From Siderastrea siderea (taxonomy: Eukaryota > Cnidaria > Anthozoa > Scleractinia > Rhizangiidae): 64,000 bases of DNA. The stretch lies in assembly GCA_964030785.1 (NCBI GenBank), contig OZ034971.1:31038304-31102303 (forward strand), given 5' to 3'. The translations under genes were made by a program, and so were the position numbers. Below the pieces are notes generated by a model that saw nothing but the letters and a program-made list of their open reading frames with translations, had not been told where the DNA came from and did no database searches. Shown here in pieces: positions 1-11,600 of the stretch (position 1 is its first letter; each line of letters begins with the position of its first letter).

Positions 1-99
1 AGCACGTAGTTCAAATTATAATTTTTATTGAATTGGGCAGAATGAAACAATAAAGTTTTTATGTATTTTTATGACACATTTTTATTTACTGAGGACTGT

Positions 100-1275
100 A
101 TAAGTTATTTACAGGATCTTGACAGCCCCCTTTTTTAATTTACGTGGTATTTACAGGATCTCGAAAGCCCCTCTTTTTCAATTTACATGATATTTACAGG
201 GTCTTGACAGCCCCCCTTTTTCGATTTACATGACATTTACAGGATCTCGAGAGCCCCTCTTTTTCAATTTACATGATATTTACAGGATATCGACAGCCCC
301 CCTTTTTCGATTTACATGATATTTACAGGATATCAATAGCCCCCCTTTTTCAATTTACATGATATTTACAGGGTCTTGACAGCCCCCCTTTTTCGATTTA
401 CATGACATTTACAGGATCTCGAGAGCCCCTATTTTTCAATTTACATGATATTTACAGGATATCGACAGCCCCCCTTTTCCAATTTACGTGGTATTTACAG
501 GATCTGGGCAGCCTCCCTTTATTAGTTTACACGGTATTTACAGGATCTCGACAGCCCCCCTTTTTCGATTTACATGATATTTACAGGATCTCGAGAGCCC
601 CTCTTTTTAATTTACATGATATTTACAGGATATCGACAGCCCCCCTTTTTCGATTTACATGATATTTACAGGATATCAACAGCCCCCCTTTTTCAATTTA
701 CATGGTATTTACAGGATATCGACAGCCCCCCTTTTCCAATTTACGTGGTATTTACAGGATCTGGGCAGCCTCCCTTTATTAGTTTACACGGTATTTACAG
801 GATCTCGACAGCCCCCCTTTTTCAATTTACGTGGTATTTACAGGATCTCGACAGCCCCCTTTTTTCAATTTACGTGGTATTTACAATGTTATTTACAGGA
901 TCTCCACAGCCCCCCTTTTTTGATTTACGTGGTATTTACAGGGTCTCGACAGCCCCCTTTTTTCAATTTACATGGTATTTACAATGTCATTTACAGGATC
1001 TTGGCAGCCACCCTTTTTCAATTTACATGGTCTTTACAGGATCTCGGCAGGCTCCCTCTTATAAATTTACATGTTATTTACATGATCTGTGTTCTTTTGC
1101 CTTACAACATTTACAGTATCTTTCTTTATATTTACATGTTTCAATGCCGAAATTTACATGATATTTACAGTATCTTTTGAGAACATGTAAAAGTCCAAAA
1201 ATCATGTAAATTTACTTTTTACAGTATCTTTTTACCCTTTTACATGTTATTTACATGTTATTTACATAGTATGTA
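100..1275. repeat. 43-bp minisatellite array
   Basis: About two dozen head-to-tail copies of a unit of about 43 bp. Each carries the steps TTTACAGGAT, an AGCCCCCCTTTTT-like core and an AATTTACATGGTA-like tail. The units are regular to about 1060 and then decay into short ATTTACATG-type fragments. The period is not a multiple of three, so the long open frames through the array are artefacts. The array ends directly against the truncated copy A pseudogene. The first 100 bases of the window are AT-rich with nothing recognisable. Confidence 0.9.
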
Positions 1276-1295
1276 AATTTTCAACTTTTCCAGTG

Positions 1296-2384
1296 TACTT
1301 CTGGTCATTTTTTAACGTGTTACTCCTGTTTCGCCCGCATCAGTTGACTGGGGTGAAAAGAAAACTCGTTCTTGCTAGTAGTCTTTCGTATTGCTTGGAC
1401 GCAGCTTATCGTTTATCGCTACAAGCCGCTAGAAAACCTTATTACATGCTGCCCAAAATTTATCGATTTCCAATGAACAGCGTTTTGTTTATCAGCGTCG
1501 TGTTGCAGTTCTATCTCATCGTGAGACATCTCGTGCGATCCCCTAGGAAAAAGGTCGCATCTTAGATTTGTAAAATGGTTATCCCATTTTGCTTTTCATT
1601 TCTTATTGCCGATTTTCTTTACCCAGCATATAACAAACGTGATAAAGACGGCAAACTGCTAATCGCAATATTCGCCCCTCTCACTGGAGTCGCTGTGAAA
1701 GTAATCTCGCGAATTGGCGTTCAGCGATTATGGAACATCATGCAGCCATCCGGGATATTCGTATGTCTTATTAGTGCCATTGTATTTTGGTTCGGCGGTT
1801 ACTTTTCGAGTTTTACAAGCTGATATTACAAGTGGAAAGCTCAAAGAAAGTTTGCCACCCATCGCTCTTCTTGGAATAATTCAAGGTGCTGCAGAAGACA
1901 CTGAACGAAGCACCATCATCGGGTTGCGATTGATCACGTTTGTCATCAGATCTGGAAGAGGAGATTATCTCAATGGAGAAGTTTTCGTACTCCTCGTCTG
2001 GAGAGGCTAATGGCTGATATTGCAAGCATTAGCATATTGTTTGAGTCAACTGCTATAGTGTGTGCTAATGGCTATTTATACTTGTATTAATTTTTTTACT
2101 TAGAAAACTCTTAACCTTTAAAGCTGCTGGAGAAGTTTGCCATCACTACGGCAGTTCCGCTGGTGATTGAGTGGTTTTTCTTCAGCGTATCTCTTGCGAC
2201 CGAGACTCGCTATCAAAACATGCCTGTCATGGCTGTTTGGCGAAGGAGATGGAAGAGGCACCTTTTGGTGGCGATTGTAAATGTTTTGCCATTAGCCATG
2301 TGGAATAGCGCTACCATGTTTGTCATTGCGCGTGGGCGTTTTCCCAACACCACAAATAACTTCTGTAAAATGCCTCTCACGTAA
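1296..2384 (+). pseudogene. Copy A: 5'-truncated pseudogene of the 545-aa membrane protein family
   Basis: This copy starts in the middle of the gene, at the codons for the second hydrophobic segment (YFWSFFNVLLLFRPHQL), and runs to the family's C-terminus (NNFCKMPLT, stop at 2384). The first roughly 180 codons are missing, replaced by the minisatellite. Visible lesions are a stop (TAG) after KKVAS near 1563, a 12-base deletion relative to the intact genes (FLIADFLYP for FLIAQLIANFLYP), a 4-base insertion near 1740 (CATCATGCAGCC for CATCACCC), a second indel of about 5 bases near 1912, and two TAA stops in the last third. It is nearly identical to copy C. Its mosaic of open frames cannot give one protein. 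Confidence 0.9.
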
Positions 2385-4084
2385 CAAACAAAGTTAAAAT
2401 AAAAGTTGAAAGAAAAAAACAAGAAAAAAAAGCAAACAATAAAAAATAATTAAATAAAGGAACGGCTAGTCCGAAAGTTAAGTCCGCTATAGAAAGTCTT
2501 CTGTAGTAATTCATTCCATAAAGTTGAGCTATAAGGAGCACACAAAACAACTGACAAAAGAATACAGAATTTGACGCGGGCCGCTTTGCTGATTATATTA
2601 GATAGGCTAACACGTCAGACTTAACAGTGTTTGAGTTTATGGGAATCAGATGGCAGATGGCTACTAACTTACGTTAGAAGTGAATTCTGAAAAAAAAGCA
2701 TAGGTAAAAAACAACAACAATTACAGCCGCAAAAACAAACGAAGAAACAATACAAAAAGTAACAGTCAGTTCGAAAGTAAAGTCGCTTGAGCTTATTGAA
2801 AGTTGTATATACGAAGTAAGAAGTAATTCGTTCTACAGATTTAAGAATGGGGATACCAGTACACAAAACAACCGACAAAAGAAACCAACACGAACAGAAA
2901 CAGCAAAATAATCCCTGTTCTTGCTTTAGTCTGATGTACGAACGAGGTCAGAGAATGAAAAGAAGAGGTCTCTAACGACTGCAAATACGGGAAACTAATA
3001 AAAGGAAGATATGCGAACATGGTTTTTATTCGCTGTCCGCTGTGGAGTACACACGTGGAATCATGATACACTCGGAATGCGGGCGAGTATATTGCGTCTT
3101 TTATTTCTTCTAGCTATTTACAGTTATGTCTCCTTTAATGTCTTTCTTTGAGTGAACTGCTTGCAAGGGTTGATGTTTAAGAGAAACGATGAATCCAAAG
3201 TAGTTACTAAACTATAAAAGTTGCAGCCCCGAGAGACAATTACTTGTGTGCAAAGCAATGTCAATTTGATGTGTATGTTTGTGTGTTACTAGAGAAAGAA
3301 ATTTAATTATAGAAGGGGTCAAATAAAACATAGTTTTGTAGCCTGGGGATTATTATTGTCATTTTCACAAGTCGGCAGAACTTGGATTATTGAATAATAT
3401 AAACAACACTGAAGACCGGAAAATATAACTGAGGCTAAACAAATTTAAGCCAAAACAGCTACACGTGCGATTATTGCGCGAGTTAGCAAATGGACAGATT
3501 TGGTATAAAAACGTCACATCGTCTCTGGAAGCGAACATTTGTAAGTGTAGCTGCGGCTTTTTTTAAACTGAAATAAACGTGAGTGATGCGTCAACAATTG
3601 TTTAAAAGCACTGTTGAAACAGGAAGAGAAACAAACAAAAGTTTTTGTTTCATGTTTTTCTTCCATCTTATTAATATTGTTCCTCCCTTATTAATATTGC
3701 TACCTGCCTTCCGTACCCGTCTATCCGGGCTCCCTTCCCATCTTTGTTGGATTCCTCGAAATGTTTTGCCATTTCTACCGCTTCCCGCCAGCTTGGGAAC
3801 ACGACTTCTTACCCTTCCTTTTTTCACTTCCCGCACAGTTCACGCCTGCTTTTCTCTCAGGTTCCCGCCCCCTTACACCCTCATAAAAGACGCCAATAAA
3901 TACCAGACTTTAAATACCGACCATCCGATTTGCTGAACGAAAGCCTTATCGAAAGAACGATGTTTTAAACCAATTGATTCTTCCACGGTTTTTTCAACGT
4001 TTCACATGGACCAGTTAACGAAAATCCATCGACAGTAAAGTTGCCAAGTTTGAGAGTGATAGGATGAAAACTACAAAAGATATT

Positions 4085-4186
4085 GCTCCGCAAAGTCGCA
4101 AAATTTTATAAACGTTTGTATTGTGGGGGGCAAGTTTGTGTCCCTCACCATACAAACGCCTGTTACGTTTCGCGACTTTGCAGAGC
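4085..4186. repeat. Short inverted-repeat element, unit 1 copy
   Basis: The 15-bp arms GCTCCGCAAAGTCGC and GCGACTTTGCAGAGC (one mismatch) bracket a partly self-complementary centre of about 70 bp with AAACGTTTGTATTG and CCATACAAACG. The sister copy is at 20662-20763 with perfect arms. It is probably a small MITE-like or fold-back sequence duplicated with the spacer, with no coding capacity. Confidence 0.6.
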
Positions 4187-4481
4187 TACATCTTCGCTGG
4201 TTTCTGACATGTCACCCTCAAGCTCGGCAAGATTACTAATTTTAAGGCGCTCTTTCTAGCAGTGTCGATAAATTTCCGCGAACTGGGCATTGTCAAAAGT
4301 TGAAAAAAAGAAAAGACGCGGAAGGTTCTATTGACCACAGCAAATTCAAGTTACCCACGACAACGTCTTGCAGTAGCCAAATGGGAATATCGTTTCCTCC
4401 CTTCCACTGCCCGAGGAAGTCTGTAACCCTTCGGTCAGAAAACATGGATCAGTTTCATTGTTCTTGCTCTTACGTTGGTTG

Positions 4482-4505
4482 GGGGGGGGGGGGGGGTGGG
4501 GGGTC
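4482..4505. repeat. Poly-G tract
   Basis: A run of about 15 G, one T and six G on the + strand. The sister spacer has an even longer version (about 21057-21086), so the tract length differs between the two duplicates. Confidence 0.9.
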
Positions 4506-5639
4506 GGCACTTCACCCATGCTTGGTACAGGGGTGCCGCTTAGAATTTGAAACCCTATTTAATACCAAAAAAAAATAATTAAAAATTCCTACCCTGTGAA
4601 GGATAACATCCTTTATTTTAGGACAAAGGACAAAACACACGCTCTCATGTTTTACACAATGTTTTTTTAAAAAGTGTTCTGAAGACCACAAACAACTCTA
4701 CTTTATAAACCTTATTTATCAACGACAATCACGCAGCCATACCCCGTTGAAGACAGGTTCAGATCCTGTTTAGGACAGACTCGCATAAACTTATATACCC
4801 TGTTAGGGAAAACCATACCCTGTCCAGTGGCACGTACCCGTATAGGCCATATAAGGGAGTACCCCACCCCTAAGGCTCTAACGTACTCCACTCGATGTTA
4901 TGTTAAACAACGGTTATAAGAGACTTCGCCGGATGCCTTTTTTATTCCATTTTAAATTCTTTAGATGGGTTCGACAGTGAACTAAACAAATTCAAGTTCT
5001 TGTATTTCTTGCCTCTTTTCTGGGATTTTACCTGTCGCGTCGCCTAGGCCAAGTTGACTATGTTGTGATTTTAAACATTAAAATAGGAATTTAATGAGAA
5101 AATAAACATGATCTGGAAGAAAATTGAAGAAGTCGAAAATGGAGCCAATAACTAAGCTAAAACAGCTACACGTGCGGCTTTTTTACGCGAGCTGGCAAAG
5201 ATACAGTTTTTTTAAGGAGCCACATCGTCTCTCAAGGGAACAATTGCATGTATAATCGCCACCTTATCTTCAACGGAAGTGACTGAGACTTCAATCAAAA
5301 CGTAAGCATACAGGAAACACAAATCTGAAAGATTAAACTTCGTTACACAAATGTATGGCATTGCACGCTCCGGGTAATGGGCTCCTGGTTAACTGTAGGC
5401 ATTTAACTACATCATGGATCACAAGTCTTATACGCAACCTCTAAAAGGTTTTATGTATTTATTTTATTTAAATCATTATCTATACGGGAACATCTAATTT
5501 AGCATTAACTTTTTTTGGCCCTTTTTGTTTCTTTTTGACTTCAGTTTAATTTATTTTTGGCTTCAGAGCATTCGAAAAAAGAAAGGGTTTCTTCTTGCCC
5601 ATCACCAAGTATTTAAAGACAGATATCTTTTACAAATAC

Positions 5640-5813
5640 ACATGGTGCAATCAGTAGAGAAGACCGTCATCTTCAATGACTATCTCTGGATTTTAAATCG
5701 TTGACACGATTAGGTGTAGCTATCCGGTGAGAACTGTACTTAAAGTTTACGCACGAGTAAACTAAATACGAGTATTTAAACTCAACCCAAGTCACTAAGG
5801 GTTCTGGTTGTAA
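5640..5813 (+). promoter_or_regulatory. Conserved upstream region of copy B with TATA-like box
   Basis: This stretch is conserved before copies B, C, D and E and so is a candidate core promoter. A TATTTAAA box at 5773-5780 lies 34 bp before the ATG. The same box, at the same distance, precedes intact copy D (23411-23418). In the pseudogenes it is altered to TATTTGAA (copy C, 17012-17019) and TATGTGAA (copy E). That correlation supports function but is inference. The start context is GTAAATGG. Confidence 0.45.
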
Positions 5814-7451
5814 ATGGCGAGCAGTACAGTGTTGGAGGTGCTTGGCCACATTGTGTTCAGTTTTACACGAGGCGTGACAGATCACTACAACCCCGAAGAA
5901 CCTGAATTCACGGCAGAGTCTTTTGGCTACAATCCTCTAGAAAGCACAGGGCGAGAATGGTATTATCATCCTGTTGATGAGCTTATTTACCAAGAATACA
6001 GCGACAGAGAAGCCACAAGCTTGAACTATGTAGCGTCCAGTAGACTAGATGTCAAGGTAATCAACGCGTGCTTGCCAGAGGAAGAAGAAGTAGAGGAAGA
6101 TCAGCAAGATAAAATGAGAGCCATGGCTTGGAAGCGGTTTAGACCACCCGCTTTACAAACAGTCTGCGAATCAATGTTCATTGGAGCTAGGATTTCACTT
6201 CTAGCCGCCTCCTTCATAGCTACAATATACTTGTCGCTTTCTTATGTAAGCTTGGAAACAGACACTGTGATATTTGGTTGCACTAATGGATCAGTTCCAG
6301 TTCGTTTGCAGTGGGTGAGAGCAATTTCTGACCAAATAGCCATTGTCTTTTATTACTTCTGGCCATTTTTTAACCTGTTGCTCCTGTTTCGCCCATATCA
6401 GTTGATTGGGATCAAAAGAAAACTCGTTCTGGCTACCAGTGCTTCATGTTGCTTGGACGCAGCTTGTCGTTTATCGCTACAAGCCGTTGGAAAACCTTAT
6501 TACACGCTGCCGTATATTGACTGGTTACTGAACACCTTTTTTCTCATCAGCCTCGCTTTGCAGTTCTATATCGTCGTGAGACATCTCGTGCAATCGCCTA
6601 GGAAAAAGGTGGCATCTTTGATTTGTAAAATGGTAATCCCATTTTGCCTTTCGTTTCTTATTGCTCAATTAATCGCCAATTTTCTTTACCCAACATATGA
6701 CAAACATGATAAAGACGGCAAACTGGTAATTGCAATCTTCGCCCCTCTCGCTGGAGTCGCTCTGAAGGTAATCTCGCGAATTGGCGTTCAGCGATTATGG
6801 AACATCACCCATCCGGGATATTCCTATGTCTTATTAGTGCCATTGTATTTTGGTTCAGCGGTTATGTTTCGAGTTTTACAAGCTGATCTTGCAAATGACA
6901 AACTGAAGGACAGTTTGCCACCCATCGCTGTTCTTGGAATAATTCATGGTGCTGCAGAAGTCATTGAACGAAGCATTATGGTTGCGATTGACCACGTTTG
7001 TCATCAGGTCTGGAAAAGGAGATTATCTCCTTGGGGAAGTTTTCGTACTCCTCGTCGGGAGAGACTAATGGCTGATATCGCTATCATTAGCATGTTGTTT
7101 GAGTCAACTGCCATAGTGTGTGCAAATGGCTATTTATACCTATATCAATTTATGTACTTAGAAAACTCTTCACCGTTAAAGCTGCTGCAGGAGTTTGTCA
7201 TTACTACGGCAGTTCCGCTGGTGATTGAATGGTTTTTTACCAGCCTATCTCTTGCTATCGAGACTCGCTATCAAAACATGCCTGTCATGGCTGTTTGGCG
7301 AAGGAGATGGAAGAGGCACGTTTTGGTGGCGATTGTAAATGTTTTCCCATTAGCCATGTATCTTACCGCTACCATGTTAGGCATTGTACGTGGGCGTTTT
7401 CCCAACACCACGAATCACTTCTGTAAAATGCCTTTCACGCGACATAGTTAG
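5814..7451 (+). CDS. Copy B: intact intronless multi-pass membrane protein, family unknown
   Basis: A single-exon frame of 545 residues that I do not recognise. The first ~115 residues are hydrophilic and include an acidic patch (PEEEEVEEDQQDK, about 88-100). They are followed by about ten or eleven hydrophobic segments: roughly 122-146, 172-193, 203-222 (weak), 238-257, 268-291, 303-320, 336-355, 369-391, 420-444, 459-481 and 502-526. Basic loops such as HLVQSPRKK, VWKRR and WRRRWKR separate them. N-glycosylation sequons occur at about 158 (NGS), 330 (NIT) and 531 (NTT). There is no signal peptide, so an integral membrane protein such as a transporter, channel or receptor is likely, but no signature motif fixes which. 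The start is the first ATG after the conserved upstream block and matches copy D. A poly(A) signal AATAAA lies at 7520-7525. Lack of introns could reflect an old retrocopy or a natively intronless family. Confidence 0.85.
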   Translation: MASSTVLEVLGHIVFSFTRGVTDHYNPEEPEFTAESFGYNPLESTGREWYYHPVDELIYQEYSDREATSLNYVASSRLDVKVINACLPEEEEVEEDQQDKMRAMAWKRFRPPALQTVCESMFIGARISLLAASFIATIYLSLSYVSLETDTVIFGCTNGSVPVRLQWVRAISDQIAIVFYYFWPFFNLLLLFRPYQLIGIKRKLVLATSASCCLDAACRLSLQAVGKPYYTLPYIDWLLNTFFLISLALQFYIVVRHLVQSPRKKVASLICKMVIPFCLSFLIAQLIANFLYPTYDKHDKDGKLVIAIFAPLAGVALKVISRIGVQRLWNITHPGYSYVLLVPLYFGSAVMFRVLQADLANDKLKDSLPPIAVLGIIHGAAEVIERSIMVAIDHVCHQVWKRRLSPWGSFRTPRRERLMADIAIISMLFESTAIVCANGYLYLYQFMYLENSSPLKLLQEFVITTAVPLVIEWFFTSLSLAIETRYQNMPVMAVWRRRWKRHVLVAIVNVFPLAMYLTATMLGIVRGRFPNTTNHFCKMPFTRHS

Positions 7452-7838
7452 AAACAAGATAAAAGTTGAAAGCATGATAAGACAAGAAACAAAAACAAAC
7501 ACTGAAAACAAACAAAAACAATAAAGGAACAGCCAGTCAGAAAGTAAAGTCCGTTTTAACGTCTATGGTAGCAATTCATTCCACAAAGTCGAGATAATTA
7601 TCACAAAAGACAACTAACGAATATAGAATTTGACGCGCACCACTTTGCTGACTATGTTAGGTAGCCAAACACGTCAAACTTTACAGTGTTTGAGTTTATG
7701 GTCATCAGATTGCTAGTAACTTGCGTTAACGGTGAATTCTAAAAAAAATACGAAGTTAAAAGCAACAACAACAGCAACAACCGGAAGAACAAACGAACGA
7801 ACAAGACTAAAAGTAACAGCCAGTCCGGGTTTTGGTAC
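7452..7838. other. 3' flank of copy B, collinear with the flank of copy D
   Basis: No gene is seen. It holds the AATAAA signal, AC-rich low-complexity runs, and the left part of the flank that resumes at 14881 beyond the transposon. The corresponding uninterrupted sequence is 25090-25487. Confidence 0.75.
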
Positions 7839-7841
7839 AAA

Positions 7842-8364
7842 TAGTCTGGGAGCATATGTTGGATAATTAGCTCCCGTGGGCATTTTGAGAAGAAAGCAAA
7901 CCAGTGGCCTAGTAGTGTTAAGTAGGCCATAAGGAACCAAAAAAATATTGTTGACATCTTTGTAGAGCGTCAAGAGAGTATTAATAGGATGTTTTAAAAT
8001 GACCTGTGTGATCCAGCATGGGAACGAGGCTGAAAAGCTGTAAGTGGCCAGAACTTCTTTCTAGTTTGAAAAAACTCAACCAAACTCACCAGAAATACTA
8101 AGTAAACAACACTCAAGCTAGTACAATAGTTATTGCCATATATGAGGGTCACGTGATAGCTCCAGCATGAAATCGAGGCTAGAAAGCTACCCATCAAAAA
8201 AGGCTCGATATATATGGTGGAGGCGAGACCTAACTCAGGGGACATACTTGCTAGACAGCCCTGAACCCAGCAAATTGCTTATGTTTTTTGGTAAGCGTCA
8301 CACGATTGATTTAGCATGGAAACGAGGCTGGGCAAGTCTTGCTTGATGAAACGAAAAAATGTAT
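7842..8364 (+). repeat. Left terminal inverted repeat of the Academ-like element
   Basis: About 523 bp, imperfectly complementary to 14364-14877. It contains three roughly 17-bp sub-repeats of the form AGCATGGRAACGAGGCT. The open frame that appears inverted in both arms is a by-product of the repeat and not a gene. Confidence 0.85.
8013..8331 (+). promoter_or_regulatory. Triplicated subterminal motif AGCATG-AA-CGAGGCT
   Basis: Three copies lie at about 8015-8031, 8166-8182 and 8313-8329, spaced about 150 bp. Each is preceded within 20 bp by a GTCACGTGAT-like box (exact in the second copy). The opposite terminal repeat has the mirror-image set. Regularly spaced subterminal repeats of this kind usually bind the transposase, so that role is inferred. 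Confidence 0.5.
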
Positions 8365-8605
8365 TTAGTCCTGGCCAAAATCCCAACATTTTTTAAAAAA
8401 AATATCTAATTATATATATTGTTATTAAGATTCGTTCAATTAGCAGTATAAACTTCAATATATCAATAGAAAAGATTCATCGTGTGTTAGTTTTTATGAA
8501 AGGGGACTGGGACCTCAGTTCTGCCAGTACCTACTGGTCAGCTGACGTTTTCATCAAAGTAGCAGTCCGCCATATTGAACTTCCAGATGATGTAGTGCTG
8601 CAGAG

Positions 8606-11600
8606 ATGTCGTTTAACTTCAGTCTTTGTTTAATATGCCAAAGGGAGAAAAGTGAGCAGCTTGTTCACAATCCAAGTTCACATGAAAAAGTGTTAAAGTT
8701 TGTAGAGGAATGGGCTAGATACGGCGATTTGCGATATTATGATTTGTGGTCCAAACTTAAATTGGTTTCAATCAGTGAATTAATAGAGACGAAAACATCA
8801 TGGCACAGAAGCTGCTATCAGGAAACTGTGCACACTGGACTTCTTAAAAGAGCCAAAGATAGGTATGTTTTCATTATATTACTATTTGTAATATAGCAAC
8901 TAAAGATTTTTAACATTTAAGAGTGATGCACCATGATTGTCTTAATAACGTTAAGTAAGTATATGCTATTTTCCAACTCAGGGGTTCGTATTTGGAAACC
9001 CGGTGCTTAATGGAAGAGTTTTCCCAACATGAACTCACCTAGGCTGACAAATAACGTTGTTATTTTCCCTAGCTTTAAATCTTTGTTCACCTGCATGCAT
9101 TCAATGTTGCATGTGTAGATCGGCAGGTAAGATCTGATAAACGATAACATTTGCACTCAGGTACGAGAGACAACTGGAGGGACCTAATGAGGCAAAAAGA
9201 AAAGTGAAAGATCCTTCGCAGCTTACTCGCTCCCAAACGTCACCGTATGACAAAAGTGTTTGTTTCTTTTGTGAAGAAAAAGAGAATGCAAAACAACCTC
9301 TGCACAATGTCAGCACGTTTTCTGCTGGTGAATCCCTGAATGAAGCCATTAACCTATCAGGAAATGATGTATTGCGAGTCAAACTAAGCACTTCAGTAGA
9401 TGCAACTGATGCACACGCTATTGATATAAAGTATCACAAGAACTGTTGGCTTAGAAATGTTACGAATGTACTAAAAAAAGCAGCGTTTTCTGATAAATCT
9501 TGCTCAGATAGTGATTTGGTTTGTGAGGCAGCAGCGAGAATCGAGTTCCTCGCCATGACGGAGAGTGCGTTAAGGGAAGGGAAGATCCTTTCAATGTCTG
9601 ACCTGCAGAGCATGTTCGACGAGGTTTTAAAAGCAAATGATGTATACAAAGCAACGTGCAGTCGAAAAGCATTAAAGCTTTTACTTCAGAGTGAAATTCC
9701 AGACATAGAATTTCACAAGCCAAAACGAGTTAACGAGGCTGAGCGGGTCACCATAAAGGAAACTCGAGATGAGGCGATTCAGTTGTCCGAGAGTATGAGG
9801 GTTAAGTGTAGCGAGGAAATGAAAGTGTTGTTTGATGCTGCCATAACTTTAAGGAAAGCCATTAATAGATCCAAACGGTGGGAATTCACTGGGACACTAG
9901 AAGACGCCAGTGGTGATATTGTACCAGAAGAGCTCTATCGATTCTGCATATGGCTCATCCAAGGTCCCAAAACTGATAGGTTGCGCAAGGAGAAGACAGA
10001 AGACGTGAAGAAGCGTGCAATGAGTTTGTCTCAAACGGCAATATCAATGTGTCTTACAGAGAGGCAGAGTAATAACAACAAGTCTAAAACACTACGTCTA
10101 TCGAGGGAGATGCCACAACAGCTAGCTGTTGGACTAGCCATTCATCGGCTTACCCGAAGCAAAGAGCTAGTGAATATGCTTCATGGATTTGGAATGGCAG
10201 TCGAGTATAACAGAGAAATGAGAGTGGAAGCTCAGATAGAGGCTACTGTTCTTGAGCGGATGGAACAAAATGGAGGAGTGTACCTTCCACCTGATATTGT
10301 CAAGGGACGACATGTATTTTTTGCTATAGATAATGTCGATTTTGCTGAGGACACGTATGATGGACAGCGCACTCTTCATGGAACGGCCATGGCAATTTAC
10401 CAGAAAAAGGACCCACAAGACGTTAAGCAGGAATTGAGGTAAGCAATCAAGTCGTTATTTTTTGGTTAAGAGAGAATGGGGCTCCGTGTTATAGGCCAGA
10501 TGATATTCATTTGAAATTTGTCTTCTTAGAAACCAAAAACCTATTTTATGTGCCACATCATTTTAATATTGCTGACTCTTCTATTTTGTCTCTGTGGTCG
10601 AGGCTGCAATGACATGTTAAAAGTATTCAAATGTCAGGCTGTTATTATGGAAAGTTTACTTTAAGTTTGAACTGCGTTCGTCTAAATGGGAGTATTATAA
10701 TTCGTTTTTTAAAACAGGCTTGTTGACACCAAAGACCAGAGTCGTTCAGTAAAGGATGTTCCGGAAACTATCACAGCCTTATTGGAATACCCGAATCCTT
10801 GCCCGAAGCCAGCAAATCCAGTTTTCTCTTCATTTGATGCCAGTCAGCTTCCCATCACCGTCAGTTTGCAAGATTTCGCATGGCTCTTGGCGCGTAACTT
10901 TTCCAGCCAGCGACAGATAAGAGACGAGGTACCACAGGGTGAGAGGGATGGAGATATTCAAGCAGAAAGAGAAGAGTGTCCTGGAAGAACAGGAATACCT
11001 GTGTGGTCAGCATACAACTCTCTCATTGGTAACCCTATCGAAGTGACGAAGGTAGGCACCCCGCCACTGTTAGCTGCACCAGCCCATGAGTGGCCGACGC
11101 TGTTGACTATTCTAATGCAAGCGCAGAATATTAACACGAGTGTTGTTGGTCCAGGCAGAAAAACTGTCATCTCTCTGGATGTTGGCCTTTATCAGCCAGC
11201 GAAAAAGCTCCAGATGGCAAGAAACGATCTTCAACATCTCATTCTCCGTCCAGGGGAATTGCACATTGTTATGGCGCAATTGCGCACCATTGGCGCATTT
11301 ATCGAAGACAGCGGTCTTGACATGTGCTGGATAGAGGCTGATATCTACGGCCCAGCGACAGTGAAGCAGATACTTGATGGGAATCATGTCAAGCGAGGTG
11401 AAGTGGCACATGTTGTTACTCTTCAAGCGCTATTTGCGCTGTATCAGAAGGCATTCTTTCAGAGCTCTCAAGAAGATTTAAAGAGCATCGCAGATCTCTC
11501 ACAAGAAGTTGCTGAAGCATGCACCCTTGCATCAAATGTTGAACTGAAGGAAGCAAACACTAAGCTGTTAGAAGCTGTTGAGAACCAAGATCTTCTAAAG

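Larger units (their letters stand above)
2385..5639. other. Spacer between copies A and B, duplicated after copy C
   Basis: No gene is supported here. The stretch is collinear with 18681-22290 after copy C, with about 0.3 kb (present there at 19975-20275) replaced by a short AT-rich segment near 3675-3700. It contains two diverged copies of a recognisable spacer module, CAGCTACACGTGCG followed by a CGCGAG-GCAAA-CACATCGTCTCT series, one near 3455 and one near 5160. Elsewhere in the array one such module lies 0.65-0.95 kb upstream of each gene copy. This suggests that a gene copy once lay between the two. AATAAA signals follow the pseudogene. Confidence 0.7.

Noticed and set aside
402..1180. 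Three overlapping + strand open frames rich in FQFTWYLQD repeats
   Set aside because: They are translations of the 43-bp minisatellite. The period is not a multiple of three, so each frame cycles through the same repeat in all phases.
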